From Lysobacter sp. K5869 (GTDB lineage: Bacteria > Pseudomonadota > Gammaproteobacteria > Xanthomonadales > Xanthomonadaceae), in contig NZ_CP072597.1 of assembly GCF_018847975.1 (NCBI RefSeq), positions 4,813,001 through 4,877,000 of the forward strand: a DNA stretch of 64,000 bases, read 5' to 3'. Position numbers and translations under genes: made by a program. Below are positions 34,200 through 43,749 of this stretch, in pieces (the stretch's first letter is position 1; each line of letters begins with the position of its first letter). The notes below the pieces were generated by a model. The model was not told the origin of the DNA. It saw nothing but the letters and a program-made list of their open reading frames with translations, and made no database searches.

Positions 34200-35165
34200 T
34201 CACGGTCGCGGGTGCGCTTGGATGCCGGCCAGTTCGTCCAGGCCGAACGCCAGGTTGAGGTTCTGCAGCGCCTGCGTCGCCGCACCCTTGAGCAGGTTGT
34301 CGAGCGTGGACACCACCACCACGCGGCGGCCGTCCTCGGACAGCGCGAAGCCGCCGACCTCGACGTGGTGCCGGCCGGCGATGGCGCTGACCCACGGCGC
34401 GTCCTCGGTCACCCGCACCAACGGCTCGCCGTCGTAATGGCGGTGGTAGTGCTCGACCAGTTCCTCGCGGTCGAAGCGGCGTTCCAGATGCAGGTTCGAG
34501 GTCACGGTGAGGCCGCGGAAATGCGGCGCCACGTGCGGCATGAACTCGACCGGATGGCCGAGGTGGCGGGTCACTTCGCGCTCGTGCAGGTGGCCGGTCA
34601 GCGCGTACGGCATCAGGTTGTCGCGCAGCTTGTCGGGGTCGTTCTTGTCGGAAGGCGTGGTGCCCGCGCCGGAATAGCCGGACACGCCGAAGCACTGCAC
34701 CGGCCCTTCCAGCACGTTGAGCAGCGGCGCGATCGCCAGCTGCATGGCGCTGGCGTAGCAGCCGGGATTGCTGATGCGGCGCTGGCCGTGGAAGCCCGCG
34801 CGGGTCAGTTCGGGCAGGCCGTAGTACCAGCGGTCGTCGAAGCGGTAATCGGCCGACAGATCGACGACGACCGGATCGACGCCGGCCGCGTCGAACGCGG
34901 CCACGCAGTCGGCGGCCTTGCCGTTGGGCAGCGCCAGCACCACCGCGTCGGCGCCCAGGCCGGGCAGTTCTTCGTGGCTGGGCGCGCTGTAGCGCAGCTC
35001 GGGGTTCTTGGCCGCGTATTCGGGGATATGGTCGGCGAGTTTCTGCCCCGCCAGTTCGCGCGAGGACACGAAGGCCAGCTCGAACTGCGGATGCGCGGCG
35101 ATCAGGCGGACCAGATCGGCGCCGACGTGTCCGCGCGCGCCGACGATGCCGATGGACTTAGCCAT
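34200..35165 (-). CDS. argC: N-acetyl-gamma-glutamyl-phosphate reductase
   Basis: A 321-residue enzyme reducing N-acetylglutamyl phosphate with [24 protein letters not shown] is the nucleotide motif, and [19 protein letters not shown] holds the catalytic cysteine. [15 protein letters not shown] matches the xanthomonad ArgC form. The ATG at 35165 is preferred; a GTG at 35174 is also in frame. Its start overlaps the end of the GNAT gene by eight bases. The 171 bases to proS contain a long imperfect hairpin (GGGATCCGCCGG / CCGGAGGATCCC). Confidence 0.94.
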   Translation of the reverse strand: MAKSIGIVGARGHVGADLVRLIAAHPQFELAFVSSRELAGQKLADHIPEYAAKNPELRYSAPSHEELPGLGADAVVLALPNGKAADCVAAFDAAGVDPVVVDLSADYRFDDRWYYGLPELTRAGFHGQRRISNPGCYASAMQLAIAPLLNVLEGPVQCFGVSGYSGAGTTPSDKNDPDKLRDNLMPYALTGHLHEREVTRHLGHPVEFMPHVAPHFRGLTVTSNLHLERRFDREELVEHYHRHYDGEPLVRVTEDAPWVSAIAGRHHVEVGGFALSEDGRRVVVVSTLDNLLKGAATQALQNLNLAFGLDELAGIQAHPRP

Positions 35166-35778
35166 GCGCGCCACCCGCGGCGTGTCGGTCGAGTTTGTAT
35201 TGCAGGCTGCGCTTCACCGCCGGCCACTCCGTATCGATGATCGAGAACGCGACCGTGTCGCGCGGGCTGCCGTCGGCGTGACGGCGATGGTTGCGCAGCA
35301 CGCCGTCCTGCTTGGCGCCCAAGCGCGCGATCGCGGTGCGCGAGGCGAGATTGAACCAGCTGGTTTCGAAGCCTACCGCAATGCAGCCCAAGGTTTCGAA
35401 CGCATGTCCCAGCAACAGCTGCTTGGCCTGCGTGTTCAGGCCGGTGCGCTGCACGCGCGGGGCGTAGAAGGTGTAACCGATCTGAACGCGCGGGACCGCG
35501 GCGTCCATGTCGTAGTAACGGGTGCTGCCGACCACCTCGCCCTGCCCGTCGAGCACGGCGAAGGCCCAGGCCGCGCCGCGCTCCTGCATCGCCAGCGCGG
35601 CGTCGATGTAGGCGTCGACGCCTTCGGGCGCCGGCACGTTGGTGTACCAGGCCTGGGCCAGTTCTCCGCCGGCCAGGGCCGCGCGCAGGCCGTCGGCGTG
35701 GGCGCGGCGCAGCGGCTCCAGGGTCACGTGCTCGCCGCTCAGGCGCGGCTGCGCGTTCCAGGCATCGGTGCCGGCCAT
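35158..35778 (-). CDS. GNAT family N-acetyltransferase (RimJ/RimL-like)
   Basis: A 206-residue acetyltransferase. [14 protein letters not shown] and [20 protein letters not shown] begin the GNAT fold; the acetyl-CoA motif lies around [20 protein letters not shown]. Members of this group acetylate protein N-termini or small molecules. It lies between argB and argC, two bases after argB and overlapping argC. That placement suggests co-expression, but a catalytic role in arginine synthesis is not needed because argB already carries the synthase domain. Confidence 0.85.
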   Translation of the reverse strand: MAGTDAWNAQPRLSGEHVTLEPLRRAHADGLRAALAGGELAQAWYTNVPAPEGVDAYIDAALAMQERGAAWAFAVLDGQGEVVGSTRYYDMDAAVPRVQIGYTFYAPRVQRTGLNTQAKQLLLGHAFETLGCIAVGFETSWFNLASRTAIARLGAKQDGVLRNHRRHADGSPRDTVAFSIIDTEWPAVKRSLQYKLDRHAAGGAHG

Positions 35779-35779
35779 C

Positions 35780-37108
35780 TCAGTCCTCCAGGGTCGGCGT
35801 GCGGCGGCCGGCGTAGGCGACGCAGTCGGCGATCTCGTCGAAGCCGTCCATGCCGTACCAGAACACCTTCCATTTCTCCTGCTTGAGGCAGCCGTCGGAT
35901 TCGGAGTAGTAGAACGGATTGACCGGATTGCCGTGGCGCGAACGCCAGAACACGCTCGGATTCTGCTCGCGCATCACCTGCCACACCGCGCGGCCGAGGC
36001 CTTCGCCCTGGGCGTCGTCGAGCACGGCGAATTTATCGAGATAGGTGCGGCCGTCGGCTTCGATCAGCACGATGGCGGCGCGGTAGTTCTCGCTGACATA
36101 GGCCTGCTTGAGCTTCGTGTTCTCGAAGTAGCCGTCGACCAGCTTGCGGCCGAAAGCCGAATCGATCAGGCCGCGCAGGCGCGCGAGGTCCAACTCGTCC
36201 CAGCGCGAGGCCTGCAGTACCCGCTCGCCGCGCCGCACCAGGGTGCCCGAGCCCTTATGGGTGAACAGTTCCTTGGCCAGTTCGGACGGCTTGGTGATCG
36301 ACACCGACGAGGTCAGCGGCAGCTTGTCGAGCAAATCCTTGATCTGTTCGATCTTCACCTTCATGCCGCCGTTGATCCACGGCTGCTGGATCAGGTGTTC
36401 GTATTCGGTCGACAAGTTGATCGAATCGATCACCCGGCCGTTGTCGTCGAGCAAGCCGCCGGTGCCGGTCAGGAACACGATCTTGTACGGCTGCAGCACC
36501 TGCACCAGTTCGTTGGCGGCGAAATCGGCGTTGACGTTGAGGATCTGTCCGCCGGGGGTTTCGCCGAGGCTGGCGATGACCGGGATCGAGCCGGCCTGCA
36601 GGCTGGCTTCGATCGGCGCGAGGTTGACCTTCTTCACTTCGCCGACCAGGCCGTAGGTGTCGCGGTCGAGGAACTCGGCCTCGAACACGCCGGAGATGAT
36701 CGAGGTGGCGCGGCCGTCGCCGGATTGCAACGCTTCGACCAGCTTGAGGTTCTGCGACTGGAACACGCGGCGCACGATCGCCAGCGCTTCGGGCGAGGTC
36801 ACGCGCAGGCCGCCCACGGTCTGCTTGACGATGCCGGCGGCGGAGAGTTCCTCGTCGAGCTGCGGGCCGGCGCCGTGGATGACGATGGGGGTCAGGCCCA
36901 CGTCCTGCAGGAACGCCAGCGACGAGGTCAGCGCGGCCAGATCGTCGCGCAGCACCGCGCCGCCGACCTTGACCACGGCGAAGCGCTTGGAGTCGAGCTG
37001 GGAAAAGCGCTTGAGGTACTGCGAGATTTCCTTGGCCGAGGCCATGCTCGACAGCAGCCGCACGATGGTCTGGCGGGTCTGCAGGTGGTTGTCCATGGAA
37101 ACGCTCAT
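35780..37108 (-). CDS. argB: Bifunctional N-acetylglutamate synthase/kinase
   Basis: A 442-residue fused enzyme for the first two steps of arginine synthesis. The amino-acid-kinase domain covers residues ~45-285 ([45 protein letters not shown]). A GNAT domain follows to the end ([39 protein letters not shown]). This NAGS-K form is typical of Xanthomonadaceae and is related to mitochondrial enzymes. Its start overlaps argE' by four bases. Arginine feedback on the kinase domain is expected from the family. Confidence 0.95.
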   Translation of the reverse strand: MSVSMDNHLQTRQTIVRLLSSMASAKEISQYLKRFSQLDSKRFAVVKVGGAVLRDDLAALTSSLAFLQDVGLTPIVIHGAGPQLDEELSAAGIVKQTVGGLRVTSPEALAIVRRVFQSQNLKLVEALQSGDGRATSIISGVFEAEFLDRDTYGLVGEVKKVNLAPIEASLQAGSIPVIASLGETPGGQILNVNADFAANELVQVLQPYKIVFLTGTGGLLDDNGRVIDSINLSTEYEHLIQQPWINGGMKVKIEQIKDLLDKLPLTSSVSITKPSELAKELFTHKGSGTLVRRGERVLQASRWDELDLARLRGLIDSAFGRKLVDGYFENTKLKQAYVSENYRAAIVLIEADGRTYLDKFAVLDDAQGEGLGRAVWQVMREQNPSVFWRSRHGNPVNPFYYSESDGCLKQEKWKVFWYGMDGFDEIADCVAYAGRRTPTLED

Positions 37109-38199
37109 TGCGCCTTGCTCCCGATGATGCGCGCTACGCTGTGGGCGTAGCGTTCGAGTTGGTCCAGCGCGACCCATTCGTCGGCGGTGTGGGCCTGGGC
37201 GATGTCGCCGGGGCCGTAGACGATGGCGGTGAGGCCGCCGGCCGAGAACAGCGAGGCTTCGGTCCAGAAGTCCACCGCGTTGCCGATCGGCAGCTCGAGC
37301 GCGTCGGCGAGGTCGCGCGCTTCCAGGCGGCGGTTCTCGGCGTCGGCGACGTCGCCGCCCGGCAGCGGCGGGCCGCGGAAGGTTTCTTCGTAGCGTTCGA
37401 TGGCGCCGGCGTCGTTGAGCGTGCCGAAGAGTTCGTGCAGGCCGTCGATGGACTGCGAGGGCAGCGGACGGAAGCCGAAGCGCAGCTCGGCGCTGGGCGC
37501 GATCATGTTGGCCTTGATCCCGCCTTCGATGCGGCCGATGTTGAAGCGCAGGCCGGTCAGGCCGCCGAAGCGCTGATGCGACTGCGCTTCGACGTAGTCC
37601 AGCGCCTTGCCGCCCCAACGCACGGCTTGGTGCAGCGCGCTGGCCTGCATGGCGTTGGCGCTCGAGGCATGTCCGGCGACGCCGCGGAAGCGCAGCAGCA
37701 CCGAGCTGATGCCGCGGTGGGCCAGCACCGCTTCGCACATCGTCGGCTCGGCGACGATGGCTTCGGTGAAACCGTGGTTAGTCGCGAGGAAGCCGGCGAT
37801 GCAGCGCGCGTCGTTGGCTTCTTCGTCGGTGGAGAACAAGAACGCGGCGTCGCCGTCGGTGACCGCGGCGGCGGCCAGCAAGCACGCGGCGGCGCCCTTG
37901 ATGTCGCAGGCGCCCAGGCCGATGGCGCGGTCGCCGGTGACGCGCAGCGTGTGCGGGTCCGCGCTCCAGGCTTCCGAGGAGGGCACGGTGTCCAGATGCA
38001 CGTTGAACAGCCGGCGCGGGTTGCCGCGCACGGCCAGCATCGACACCGCGCCGGCGCCGAAGTCGGTCACCTCGATGCGGAAGCCCGGCAGCTGGCTGCG
38101 CAGGTAATCGAAGATGCCGCCGGTGCCGATCTCGCGCGGCGGGTTGCGGGTGTCGTGGGAGACCAGGGCGTGCAGGTGGTTTAGGACTTCGGGGAGCAT
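37105..38199 (-). CDS. argE: N-acetyl-L-citrulline deacetylase (ArgE', M20 family)
   Basis: A 364-residue M20-type metallohydrolase. [20 protein letters not shown] supplies the first zinc ligands, [15 protein letters not shown] the bridging aspartate and FSTDEEAND the catalytic glutamates. In this pathway it removes acetyl from acetylcitrulline, not acetylornithine, because the upstream carbamoyltransferase acts on acetylornithine. The substrate is inferred from operon context and family resemblance to xanthomonad ArgE'. It shares a four-base overlap with argB. Confidence 0.93.
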   Translation of the reverse strand: MLPEVLNHLHALVSHDTRNPPREIGTGGIFDYLRSQLPGFRIEVTDFGAGAVSMLAVRGNPRRLFNVHLDTVPSSEAWSADPHTLRVTGDRAIGLGACDIKGAAACLLAAAAVTDGDAAFLFSTDEEANDARCIAGFLATNHGFTEAIVAEPTMCEAVLAHRGISSVLLRFRGVAGHASSANAMQASALHQAVRWGGKALDYVEAQSHQRFGGLTGLRFNIGRIEGGIKANMIAPSAELRFGFRPLPSQSIDGLHELFGTLNDAGAIERYEETFRGPPLPGGDVADAENRRLEARDLADALELPIGNAVDFWTEASLFSAGGLTAIVYGPGDIAQAHTADEWVALDQLERYAHSVARIIGSKAQ

Positions 38200-38233
38200 G
38201 GTCGGGTTCGAGTCTTTCGCTTGGGTGCGGAAG

Positions 38234-38320
38234 AGGAGATAGCGGTTAGGAGTCAGGAGATAGCGGAGCAGGAGCAGGAGCGGCTTTTCGCTAGCTCCTA
38301 ACTCCTATCCGCTATCTCCT
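38234..38320. repeat. Long inverted repeat in the argG-argE' spacer
   Basis: Two 33-base arms, beginning AGGAGATAGCGGTTAGGAG at 38234 and ending ATCCGCTATCTCCT at 38320, pair almost fully around a 21-base loop. Each arm is itself a loose repeat of AGGAGATAGCG / TAGGAG. The same element is found on the other side of argG. It has no T-run, and may stabilise or partition the operon mRNA. Confidence 0.8.
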
Positions 38321-38325
38321 AGGCG

Positions 38326-39525
38326 TCAGCCCTTGCGGTTGATCTCCGCCCACAACGTGCTGCTCATACCGAACAGCTTGATGAAGCCCTCGGCCTCGGC
38401 CACGCCCCAGTCGGCCGCTTGCGCGTAGGTCGCGCCCTTGGCGTTGAGGATGTGCGGCGAGTCGATGGCCACGGCGTTGACGAGGCCGCCTTGGGTTTCC
38501 AGGGTGACTTCGCCGTTGACCGTGCTCTGCGAGCTGGCCAGGAAGGCTTCCAGGTCGGTCTTGAGCGGGTCGTGGTAGAAGCCTTCGTACACCAGCTCGA
38601 CCCACTTGCGTGCGACATCGGGCTTGAAGCGGTTCTGCTGCTTGCTCAGCACCGCCTCTTCCAGCGCGCGGTGCGCGGTCAGCAGCGCGGTCAGGCCCGG
38701 GGCTTCGAAGATGATGCGGCCCTTGAGGCCGATGGTGGTGTCGCCGGTGTAGAGGCCGCGGCCAACGCCGTACTGAGCAAAAAGTCCGTTGAGCTTAGCG
38801 AGTAACACATGGCCTGCGCAGGCCTGTCCGTCCACCGCGACCGCCTCACCGTTCTTGAAGGTCAGCGTCACCCGCAGCGCTTCGCTCGGCCACTCGCTGC
38901 GCGGCTTGCACCAACCCACCGCGCCCTCGCCCGGCGCCTGCCAGCGGTCGATCTCGCCGCCGGACATGGTCAGGCCGAGCAGGTTCTCGTTGATCGTGTA
39001 GGCCTTCTGCTTGGCGCGCACGCCGAAGCCGCGCTCTTCCAGGTACTTCTGCTCGTAGGCGCGGACTTCGGTGTGTTCCTTCTGGATTTCACGGATCGGC
39101 GCGACGATTTCGTAATCGCCCAACGCCTTCACCGCCAGATCGAAGCGCACCTGATCGTTGCCCATGCCGGTGCAACCGTGGGCGATGGCCTTGGTGCCCA
39201 GTTCGGCGGCGCGCTTGAGCGCGGCTTCGACGATCAGGTAACGGTCGGACACCAGCAGCGGGTACTGGCCCTGATAGCCCTCGCCGGCCCACACGAACGG
39301 CTTGACGAAGCCCGACCAGATCGCCGGACCGCCGTCGACGGTGACGTGGCTGGTCACGCCCAGTTCGGCGGCGCGCTGTTCGATGAAGGCGCGCTCCTCG
39401 GCATCAACGCCGCCGGTGTCGGCGAACACGGTGTGCACGGCCCAGCCGCGCTCTTGCAGGTAAGGCACGCAGAAGCTGGTGTCGAGGCCGCCGGAGAAGG
39501 CGAGGACGATGGCGCGGTCGGTCAT
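38326..39525 (-). CDS. argG: Argininosuccinate synthase
   Basis: A 399-residue enzyme that joins citrulline and aspartate with [21 protein letters not shown] is the PP-loop for ATP, and [17 protein letters not shown] is the second signature. The length and the EYYTRG-less form ([20 protein letters not shown]) match the xanthomonad type 1 enzyme. Both flanking spacers carry the same long inverted repeat, so the gene sits between two hairpins in the operon transcript. Confidence 0.96.
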   Translation of the reverse strand: MTDRAIVLAFSGGLDTSFCVPYLQERGWAVHTVFADTGGVDAEERAFIEQRAAELGVTSHVTVDGGPAIWSGFVKPFVWAGEGYQGQYPLLVSDRYLIVEAALKRAAELGTKAIAHGCTGMGNDQVRFDLAVKALGDYEIVAPIREIQKEHTEVRAYEQKYLEERGFGVRAKQKAYTINENLLGLTMSGGEIDRWQAPGEGAVGWCKPRSEWPSEALRVTLTFKNGEAVAVDGQACAGHVLLAKLNGLFAQYGVGRGLYTGDTTIGLKGRIIFEAPGLTALLTAHRALEEAVLSKQQNRFKPDVARKWVELVYEGFYHDPLKTDLEAFLASSQSTVNGEVTLETQGGLVNAVAIDSPHILNAKGATYAQAADWGVAEAEGFIKLFGMSSTLWAEINRKG

Positions 39526-39540
39526 GGGGGAATCCAGGGT

Positions 39541-39649
39541 AGAAGTTAGCGAATAGGAGGTAGGAGATAGCGAAAGCGGGAGCGCGGAGAGGTGGGAGAG
39601 ATCGGCGAAACGCTTTTCGCTATCTCCTAACGCCTATCCGCTATCTCCT
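39541..39649. repeat. Long inverted repeat in the argF'-argG spacer
   Basis: The left arm starts AGAAGTTAGCGAATAGGAGG at 39541, and the right arm (39611-39649) is close to its reverse complement. The shared words TAGGAGATAGCG match the repeat at 38234-38320. The right arm runs into the argF' stop codon at 39648-39650. A purine-rich loop of about 32 bases separates the arms. Confidence 0.8.
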
Positions 39650-40652
39650 AGATCAACGCGGCCATGATCGCCTTCTGCACATGCAGACGATTCTCCGCCT
39701 CGTCGATCGCGATGCAGTTCGGCGAATCCATCACGCCGTCGGTGGCCTTGACGTTGCGGCGCAGCGGCAGGCAGTGGCTGAAGACGCCGTTGTTCGTCAG
39801 CGCCATCTTGGCTTCGTCGACGATGAAGTGCTTGTACTGGTCGCGGATCGGCTTTTCCGGGCCCCAATTGCCGAAGTACGGCAGCGCGCCCCAGCTCTTG
39901 GCGTAGACGACATCGGCGCCGGCGTAGGCGCTTTCGATGTCGTGGCTGACCTGCAACGAGCCGCCGCTCTCGGCGACGTTCTGTTCGGCCCAGCCCATGT
40001 AGCGCTCGTCGAGCACGTACTCGGGGGTCGGGCACAGCAGGGTCACGTCCATGCCGAGGCGCGTGGCGATGGTCAGCGCCGAGTTCGCCACCGCGGTGTT
40101 GAGCGGCTTGGGGTGGTAGGTCCAGGTCAGCACGTACTTCTTGCCGCGCAGGTCGGTGGTGCCGAAGCGCTCCTGCAGGGCCAGCGCGTGGGCGAGCTCC
40201 TGGCAGGGATGGGTGATGGTCTCCATGTTGATGACCGGCACCGGCGAATACTTGGCGAAGCTGTTGAGCACGACATCCTGGCGGTCGTAGGCCCAATCGA
40301 CGAATTTCGGGAACGCGCGCACGCCGATCAGATCGACGTAGCGGCCCAGCACGCGCGCGACTTCGGCGATGTGTTCCTCGGTGTCGCCGTCCATCACCGT
40401 GCCCAGGTCGAACTCGATCGGCCACGCGTCCTTGCCCGGCTGCAGCACGATGGCGTGGGCGCCGAGCTGGAACGCGCCCAGCTCGAAGCTGGTGCGGGTG
40501 CGCATGGACGGATTGAAGAACACCAGGGCGATGGATTTGCCCTTGAGCTGATCGCCGAGCTTGTTGCGCTTGAACGCAGCGGCCTGGGCCAACAGCGCGT
40601 CGAGGTCGGGGCGCGACCAGTCCTGGGTGTTGAGGAAGTGCTTCATCGTCAT
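39648..40652 (-). CDS. argF': N-acetylornithine carbamoyltransferase
   Basis: A 334-residue transcarbamylase that uses N-acetylornithine. The carbamoyl-phosphate motif is FNPSMRTRTSFELGAFQLG, where ornithine enzymes have STRTR. TITHPCQELAHALALQERFG and FSHCLPLRRNVKATDGVMDS are typical of the acetylornithine type. This commits the pathway to acetylated intermediates, matching ArgE'. It is the first structural gene of the operon, preceded by a long inverted repeat, a terminator and a possible leader ORF. Confidence 0.95.
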   Translation of the reverse strand: MTMKHFLNTQDWSRPDLDALLAQAAAFKRNKLGDQLKGKSIALVFFNPSMRTRTSFELGAFQLGAHAIVLQPGKDAWPIEFDLGTVMDGDTEEHIAEVARVLGRYVDLIGVRAFPKFVDWAYDRQDVVLNSFAKYSPVPVINMETITHPCQELAHALALQERFGTTDLRGKKYVLTWTYHPKPLNTAVANSALTIATRLGMDVTLLCPTPEYVLDERYMGWAEQNVAESGGSLQVSHDIESAYAGADVVYAKSWGALPYFGNWGPEKPIRDQYKHFIVDEAKMALTNNGVFSHCLPLRRNVKATDGVMDSPNCIAIDEAENRLHVQKAIMAALI

Positions 40653-40675
40653 GCGGCGGTCCGGTAGAGGTGGAG

Positions 40676-40797
40676 CGGGAAAGAGGGGAACGAAGGGAAC
40701 GGGGAATGGAGAGGGCGATGCGCTTCCGGCGCGGCAATGGATCCCACGCCGCCCGCGTTGCCGCCATTCCCCGATCCCTTCATTCCCCTCTTTCCCG
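40676..40797. repeat. 34-bp-arm inverted repeat just upstream of argF'
   Basis: The left arm (40676-40709, starting CGGGAAAGAGGGGAACGAAG) and right arm (40764-40797, ending CCTCTTTCCCG) pair with two mismatches around a 54-base spacer. The left arm is purine-rich, as in the two repeats around argG. It would lie in the 5' untranslated leader of the operon and begins 24 bases before the start codon. Confidence 0.8.
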
Positions 40798-40818
40798 TTT
40801 GCGAAAGACCAAAAGCAA

Positions 40819-40845
40819 AAAAGCCCAGCGCTAGGCTGGGCTTTT
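40819..40845 (-). terminator. Intrinsic terminator upstream of the arginine operon
   Basis: AAAAGCCCAGC and GCTGGGCTTTT pair tightly, and on the minus strand the stem is followed by TTTTTTGCTTTT. It lies between the possible leader ORF and argF', so it either ends the transcript of the exported-protein gene at 41106-41570 or acts as an attenuator. The stem is nearly symmetric and could act on both strands. Confidence 0.7.
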
Positions 40846-40884
40846 CGTGTGTGCGGCTTGTTACACGAACGACGGCGAGCGCCG

Positions 40885-40989
40885 TCACCCAGCGGATTGG
40901 CAGGGCAACGGTCGGCGCGCGCGCGAGGTCATTCCCGCCGCCATGTAGGCGGAGGTGAGCACGTCGGCGTCGGCGTAGTTCGGGTTCAT
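40885..40989 (-). CDS. Possible 34-residue arginine leader peptide
   Basis: A short frame encodes MNPNYADADVLTSAYMAAGM followed by TSRARRPLPCQSAG. It has three arginine codons within four (CGC GCG CGC CGA). Its stop codon overlaps a perfect hairpin (GACGGCG-CT-CGCCGTC), and the strong terminator follows 40 bases on. This is the layout of amino-acid attenuators. Against it, the ribosome site is weak and the run of arginine codons short. A poor TTGCGC-N17-GAGCAT promoter lies just upstream. Treat as a candidate. Confidence 0.3.
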   Translation of the reverse strand: MNPNYADADVLTSAYMAAGMTSRARRPLPCQSAG

Positions 40990-41105
40990 GAGGCCGCGAA
41001 TGCTCGCATGCGGCGGCCGTGGGCGCAAGCCGCCGGGCCCGCAAATGCGAACCCCGCCGGTGGGCGGGGCGGATGGGCGGCACGGGAACGGTGTCGGCGC
41101 AGCGC

Positions 41106-41570
41106 TCAACGCGAGGTGCTGATCGGAGACACCACCGGGGTCACCGCGACCCGGACCTTGAGCTTGTTGCCGGGGTCCTCGGGCAGGCGCGAGCGGAACC
41201 GGGCGCCCTTGTAGACGTAGTCCACGTCGTAGGCGATGGGCCGGCGGAATTCGCGCTCGACCGGCACCGGGCGGCAGTTCTCGCCGGTGCTGGGCTTGGG
41301 GTCGCGCTCGCGGCCCAGGGCCTCGCGCACCGAACCCAGCACCCGCTGGAAGCGCGAGTCGGTCTTGTCTTCGGGGTCGCACTGCTGCTCGACTGTGGTC
41401 GCGCGCAGGGTCTGGTAGACCGGGGTCACCCGCAGCACCTGCGCATAGTCGAAGCGCACGTTCTCCGCTTGCAGCACCGTGTGCTGCTGGGCCGGCGCGG
41501 GCGCCGCCCACAGGACCGCCAAAGCGCCGGACAGCGCCAGGATCGGGACCTGCGGGAGAAGTCGGTTCAT
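41106..41570 (-). CDS. Conserved hypothetical exported protein
   Basis: A 154-residue periplasmic protein with a signal peptide ending near residue 27 (AAPAPAQQHTV). The mature region has two cysteines (EQQCDPED, GENCRPVPVE) and a YDVDYVYKGARFRSRLPEDP segment before a basic, beta-rich end. It matches the uncharacterised exported proteins seen near cysS in xanthomonads, as I recall, but has no known function. It is divergent from cysS, with 264 bases between. Confidence 0.75.
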   Translation of the reverse strand: MNRLLPQVPILALSGALAVLWAAPAPAQQHTVLQAENVRFDYAQVLRVTPVYQTLRATTVEQQCDPEDKTDSRFQRVLGSVREALGRERDPKPSTGENCRPVPVEREFRRPIAYDVDYVYKGARFRSRLPEDPGNKLKVRVAVTPVVSPISTSR

Positions 41571-41803
41571 CGGGCTCGCGGGGTTGGATTCGTGAATAAA
41601 GTGTAAGAGCAGTCTGCGGGGACGGCCTGAATCCTGCCTTTAGACCACGCGCCGCGGCACCTCGCGGCCGCCCCGCCCGGTCCGCGCGCGGGGTCCTGGG
41701 GCGCGGCGGCCCGGTGTCGGGTCCAGGTCCGCGACGGGCCCGGATCGGGCGAATTGCCCGGATCTCGCCCGCCACGATGGCCCCGTCGGACCCGCGCGGC
41801 CGC

Positions 41804-41809
41804 TAGAAT
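41804..41809 (+). promoter_or_regulatory. Candidate -10 box for cysS
   Basis: TAGAAT within GCTAGAATG lies 25 bases before the cysS start codon. The same word occurs upstream of epmB. No good -35 is visible at the expected distance. Confidence 0.3.
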
Positions 41810-41834
41810 GAACCCGAACCCAAGTCCCGCATCC

Positions 41835-43241
41835 ATGAGCCTGCATCTCTATAACAGCCTGTCGCGACAGGTCGAAGCGTTCGCCCCGCTGGATCCGGCC
41901 CGCCCGACGATGTACGTCTGCGGCCCCACGGTCTACAACTACGCCCACATCGGCAACGCCCGCGGCCCGGTCGTGTTCGACGTGCTGGCCGGGCTGCTGC
42001 GCCGCCGCTACGGCGCGCTGGCCTACGCCCGCAACATCACCGACGTGGACGACAAGATCAACGCCGCGGCGGCCGAGCAGAAGGTGCCGATCTCGGCCAT
42101 CACCGAACGCTTCGCCGCGATCTACCGCCAGGACATGGGCGCGCTCGGCGTGCGCCTGCCGGACCTGGAGCCGGCCGCGACCGCGCACATCGGCGAGATC
42201 GTGGCCATGATCGGGCGCTTGATCGACAGCGGCCACGCCTACGAGGCCGAGGGCCACGTGCTGTTCTCGATCGAGAGCTATCCCGACTACGGCAAGCTCT
42301 CGCGCCGCGACATCGACGACATGCGCGCCGGCGCGCGCATCGAGGTCGCGCCGTACAAGCGCGACGCCGGCGATTTCGTGCTGTGGAAGCCCTCCAGCGG
42401 CGACCTGCCCGGCTGGGACTCGCCCTGGGGCCGTGGCCGCCCGGGCTGGCACATCGAATGCTCGGCGATGGCCGCCGCCCACCTGGGCGAGACCATCGAC
42501 ATCCACGCCGGCGGCAACGATCTGATGTTCCCGCACCATGAGAACGAGATCGCGCAGAGCGAATGCGCGCACGGCGGCAAGGTGTTCGCGCGGTTCTGGC
42601 TGCACAACGGCATGCTGACCTTCGACGGCGAGAAGATGGCCAAGTCGCGCGGCAACATCGAGACCGTGCACGATCTGCTGCGCAAGCATCCGGCCGAAGC
42701 GCTGCGCTACGCCTTGCTGTCGGCGCATTACCGCCAGCCGCTGGACTGGTCGCCCAAGCTGATCGAGCAGTGCGCGCGCACGCTGGACCGGCTGTACGGC
42801 ACCTTGCGCGATCTGGCCGGCGTCGATGTCGGCGAGGTCGCCATCCCGGCCGAAATCGAAGCCGCGCTCGACGACGACCTGGGCACGCCGCAGGCGCTGG
42901 CCGAGATCGCCCGCATCGCCGCCGAGGCGCGCAAGGCGACCGATCCGGCCGAACAGGCGCGGCTCAAGCGCGAGCTGCTCGGCGCGGGTTTCGCCCTGGG
43001 CCTGCTGCAGCAGGATCCGGCCGCGTGGTTCGCCGGCGCCGCCGGCGATCAGGACGACGAACGCATCCAGGCCTTGGTCGACGAGCGCAACGCGGCCAAG
43101 AAGGCGCGCGATTTCGCCCGCGCCGACGCCATCCGCCAACAGCTCGCCGACGAGAACATCCTGCTCGAAGACACGCCGCAGGGCGTGCGCTGGGTGCGCA
43201 AGCGCCCCGAGCCCCAGAAGACCGAAACGGCCGGTTCGTGA
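41835..43241 (+). CDS. cysS: Cysteinyl-tRNA synthetase
   Basis: A 468-residue class I synthetase. [18 protein letters not shown] carries the zinc cysteine and HIGH-like [20 protein letters not shown] and [20 protein letters not shown] add the other zinc ligands, and KMAKSRGN is the KMSKS loop. It charges tRNA-Cys with cysteine. It is followed by sufE and an MFS gene on the same strand. Confidence 0.97.
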   Translation: MSLHLYNSLSRQVEAFAPLDPARPTMYVCGPTVYNYAHIGNARGPVVFDVLAGLLRRRYGALAYARNITDVDDKINAAAAEQKVPISAITERFAAIYRQDMGALGVRLPDLEPAATAHIGEIVAMIGRLIDSGHAYEAEGHVLFSIESYPDYGKLSRRDIDDMRAGARIEVAPYKRDAGDFVLWKPSSGDLPGWDSPWGRGRPGWHIECSAMAAAHLGETIDIHAGGNDLMFPHHENEIAQSECAHGGKVFARFWLHNGMLTFDGEKMAKSRGNIETVHDLLRKHPAEALRYALLSAHYRQPLDWSPKLIEQCARTLDRLYGTLRDLAGVDVGEVAIPAEIEAALDDDLGTPQALAEIARIAAEARKATDPAEQARLKRELLGAGFALGLLQQDPAAWFAGAAGDQDDERIQALVDERNAAKKARDFARADAIRQQLADENILLEDTPQGVRWVRKRPEPQKTETAGS

Positions 43242-43296
43242 TTTGCGTCCGCCCGGGCCTTGTCCGGGCGGACCCGCGCCGCCACTTAGCGATCCG

Positions 43297-43749
43297 ATGA
43301 ACGCCCCCGCCCTCCCCGCCTCGCCCTTCCCGCTCGAACCCACCGCCGCCGACGCCCAAGCCGCGATCCGCGACGAATTCGCCTTCTTCGGCGACTGGTC
43401 CGAGCGCTACCAATACCTGATCGACCTCGGCCGCAAGCTGCCCGACCTGCCGGCGGCCTACAAGACCGAGGAGTACCGTCTGCTGGGCTGCCAGTCGATG
43501 GTGTGGATCGTCACCGAAGGCGACGCCGACCGGCTCACCTTCCACGCGATCAGCGACTCGGCCATCGTCTCGGGCCTGATCTATCTGGCGTTGCGCGTCT
43601 ATTCCGGCCGCAGCGCCACCGAGATCGTCGCCACCTCGGCCGATTACATCGCCGAGATCGGTCTGGCCAAGCACCTCTCGCCGACCCGCAGCAACGGCTT
43701 GGCCGCGCTGCTGGCCTTCATCCGCGAACAGGCGCAGCGGCGGTTGTGA
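43297..43749 (+). CDS. sufE: Cysteine desulfurization protein SufE
   Basis: A 150-residue SufE-fold protein. RLLGCQSMVWIVTEGDADRL carries the sulfur-accepting cysteine, and EYRL and GLIYLALRVYSG match the family. It accepts persulfide sulfur from SufS for Fe-S cluster assembly. It lies 55 bases after cysS, and its stop overlaps the GTG of the transporter gene. No suf operon is in the window. Confidence 0.93.
   Translation: MNAPALPASPFPLEPTAADAQAAIRDEFAFFGDWSERYQYLIDLGRKLPDLPAAYKTEEYRLLGCQSMVWIVTEGDADRLTFHAISDSAIVSGLIYLALRVYSGRSATEIVATSADYIAEIGLAKHLSPTRSNGLAALLAFIREQAQRRL

Noticed and set aside
32328..35240. 970-codon plus-strand frame across argH, proS and argC
   Set aside because: Antisense to three well-supported genes; composition is that of a shadow frame.
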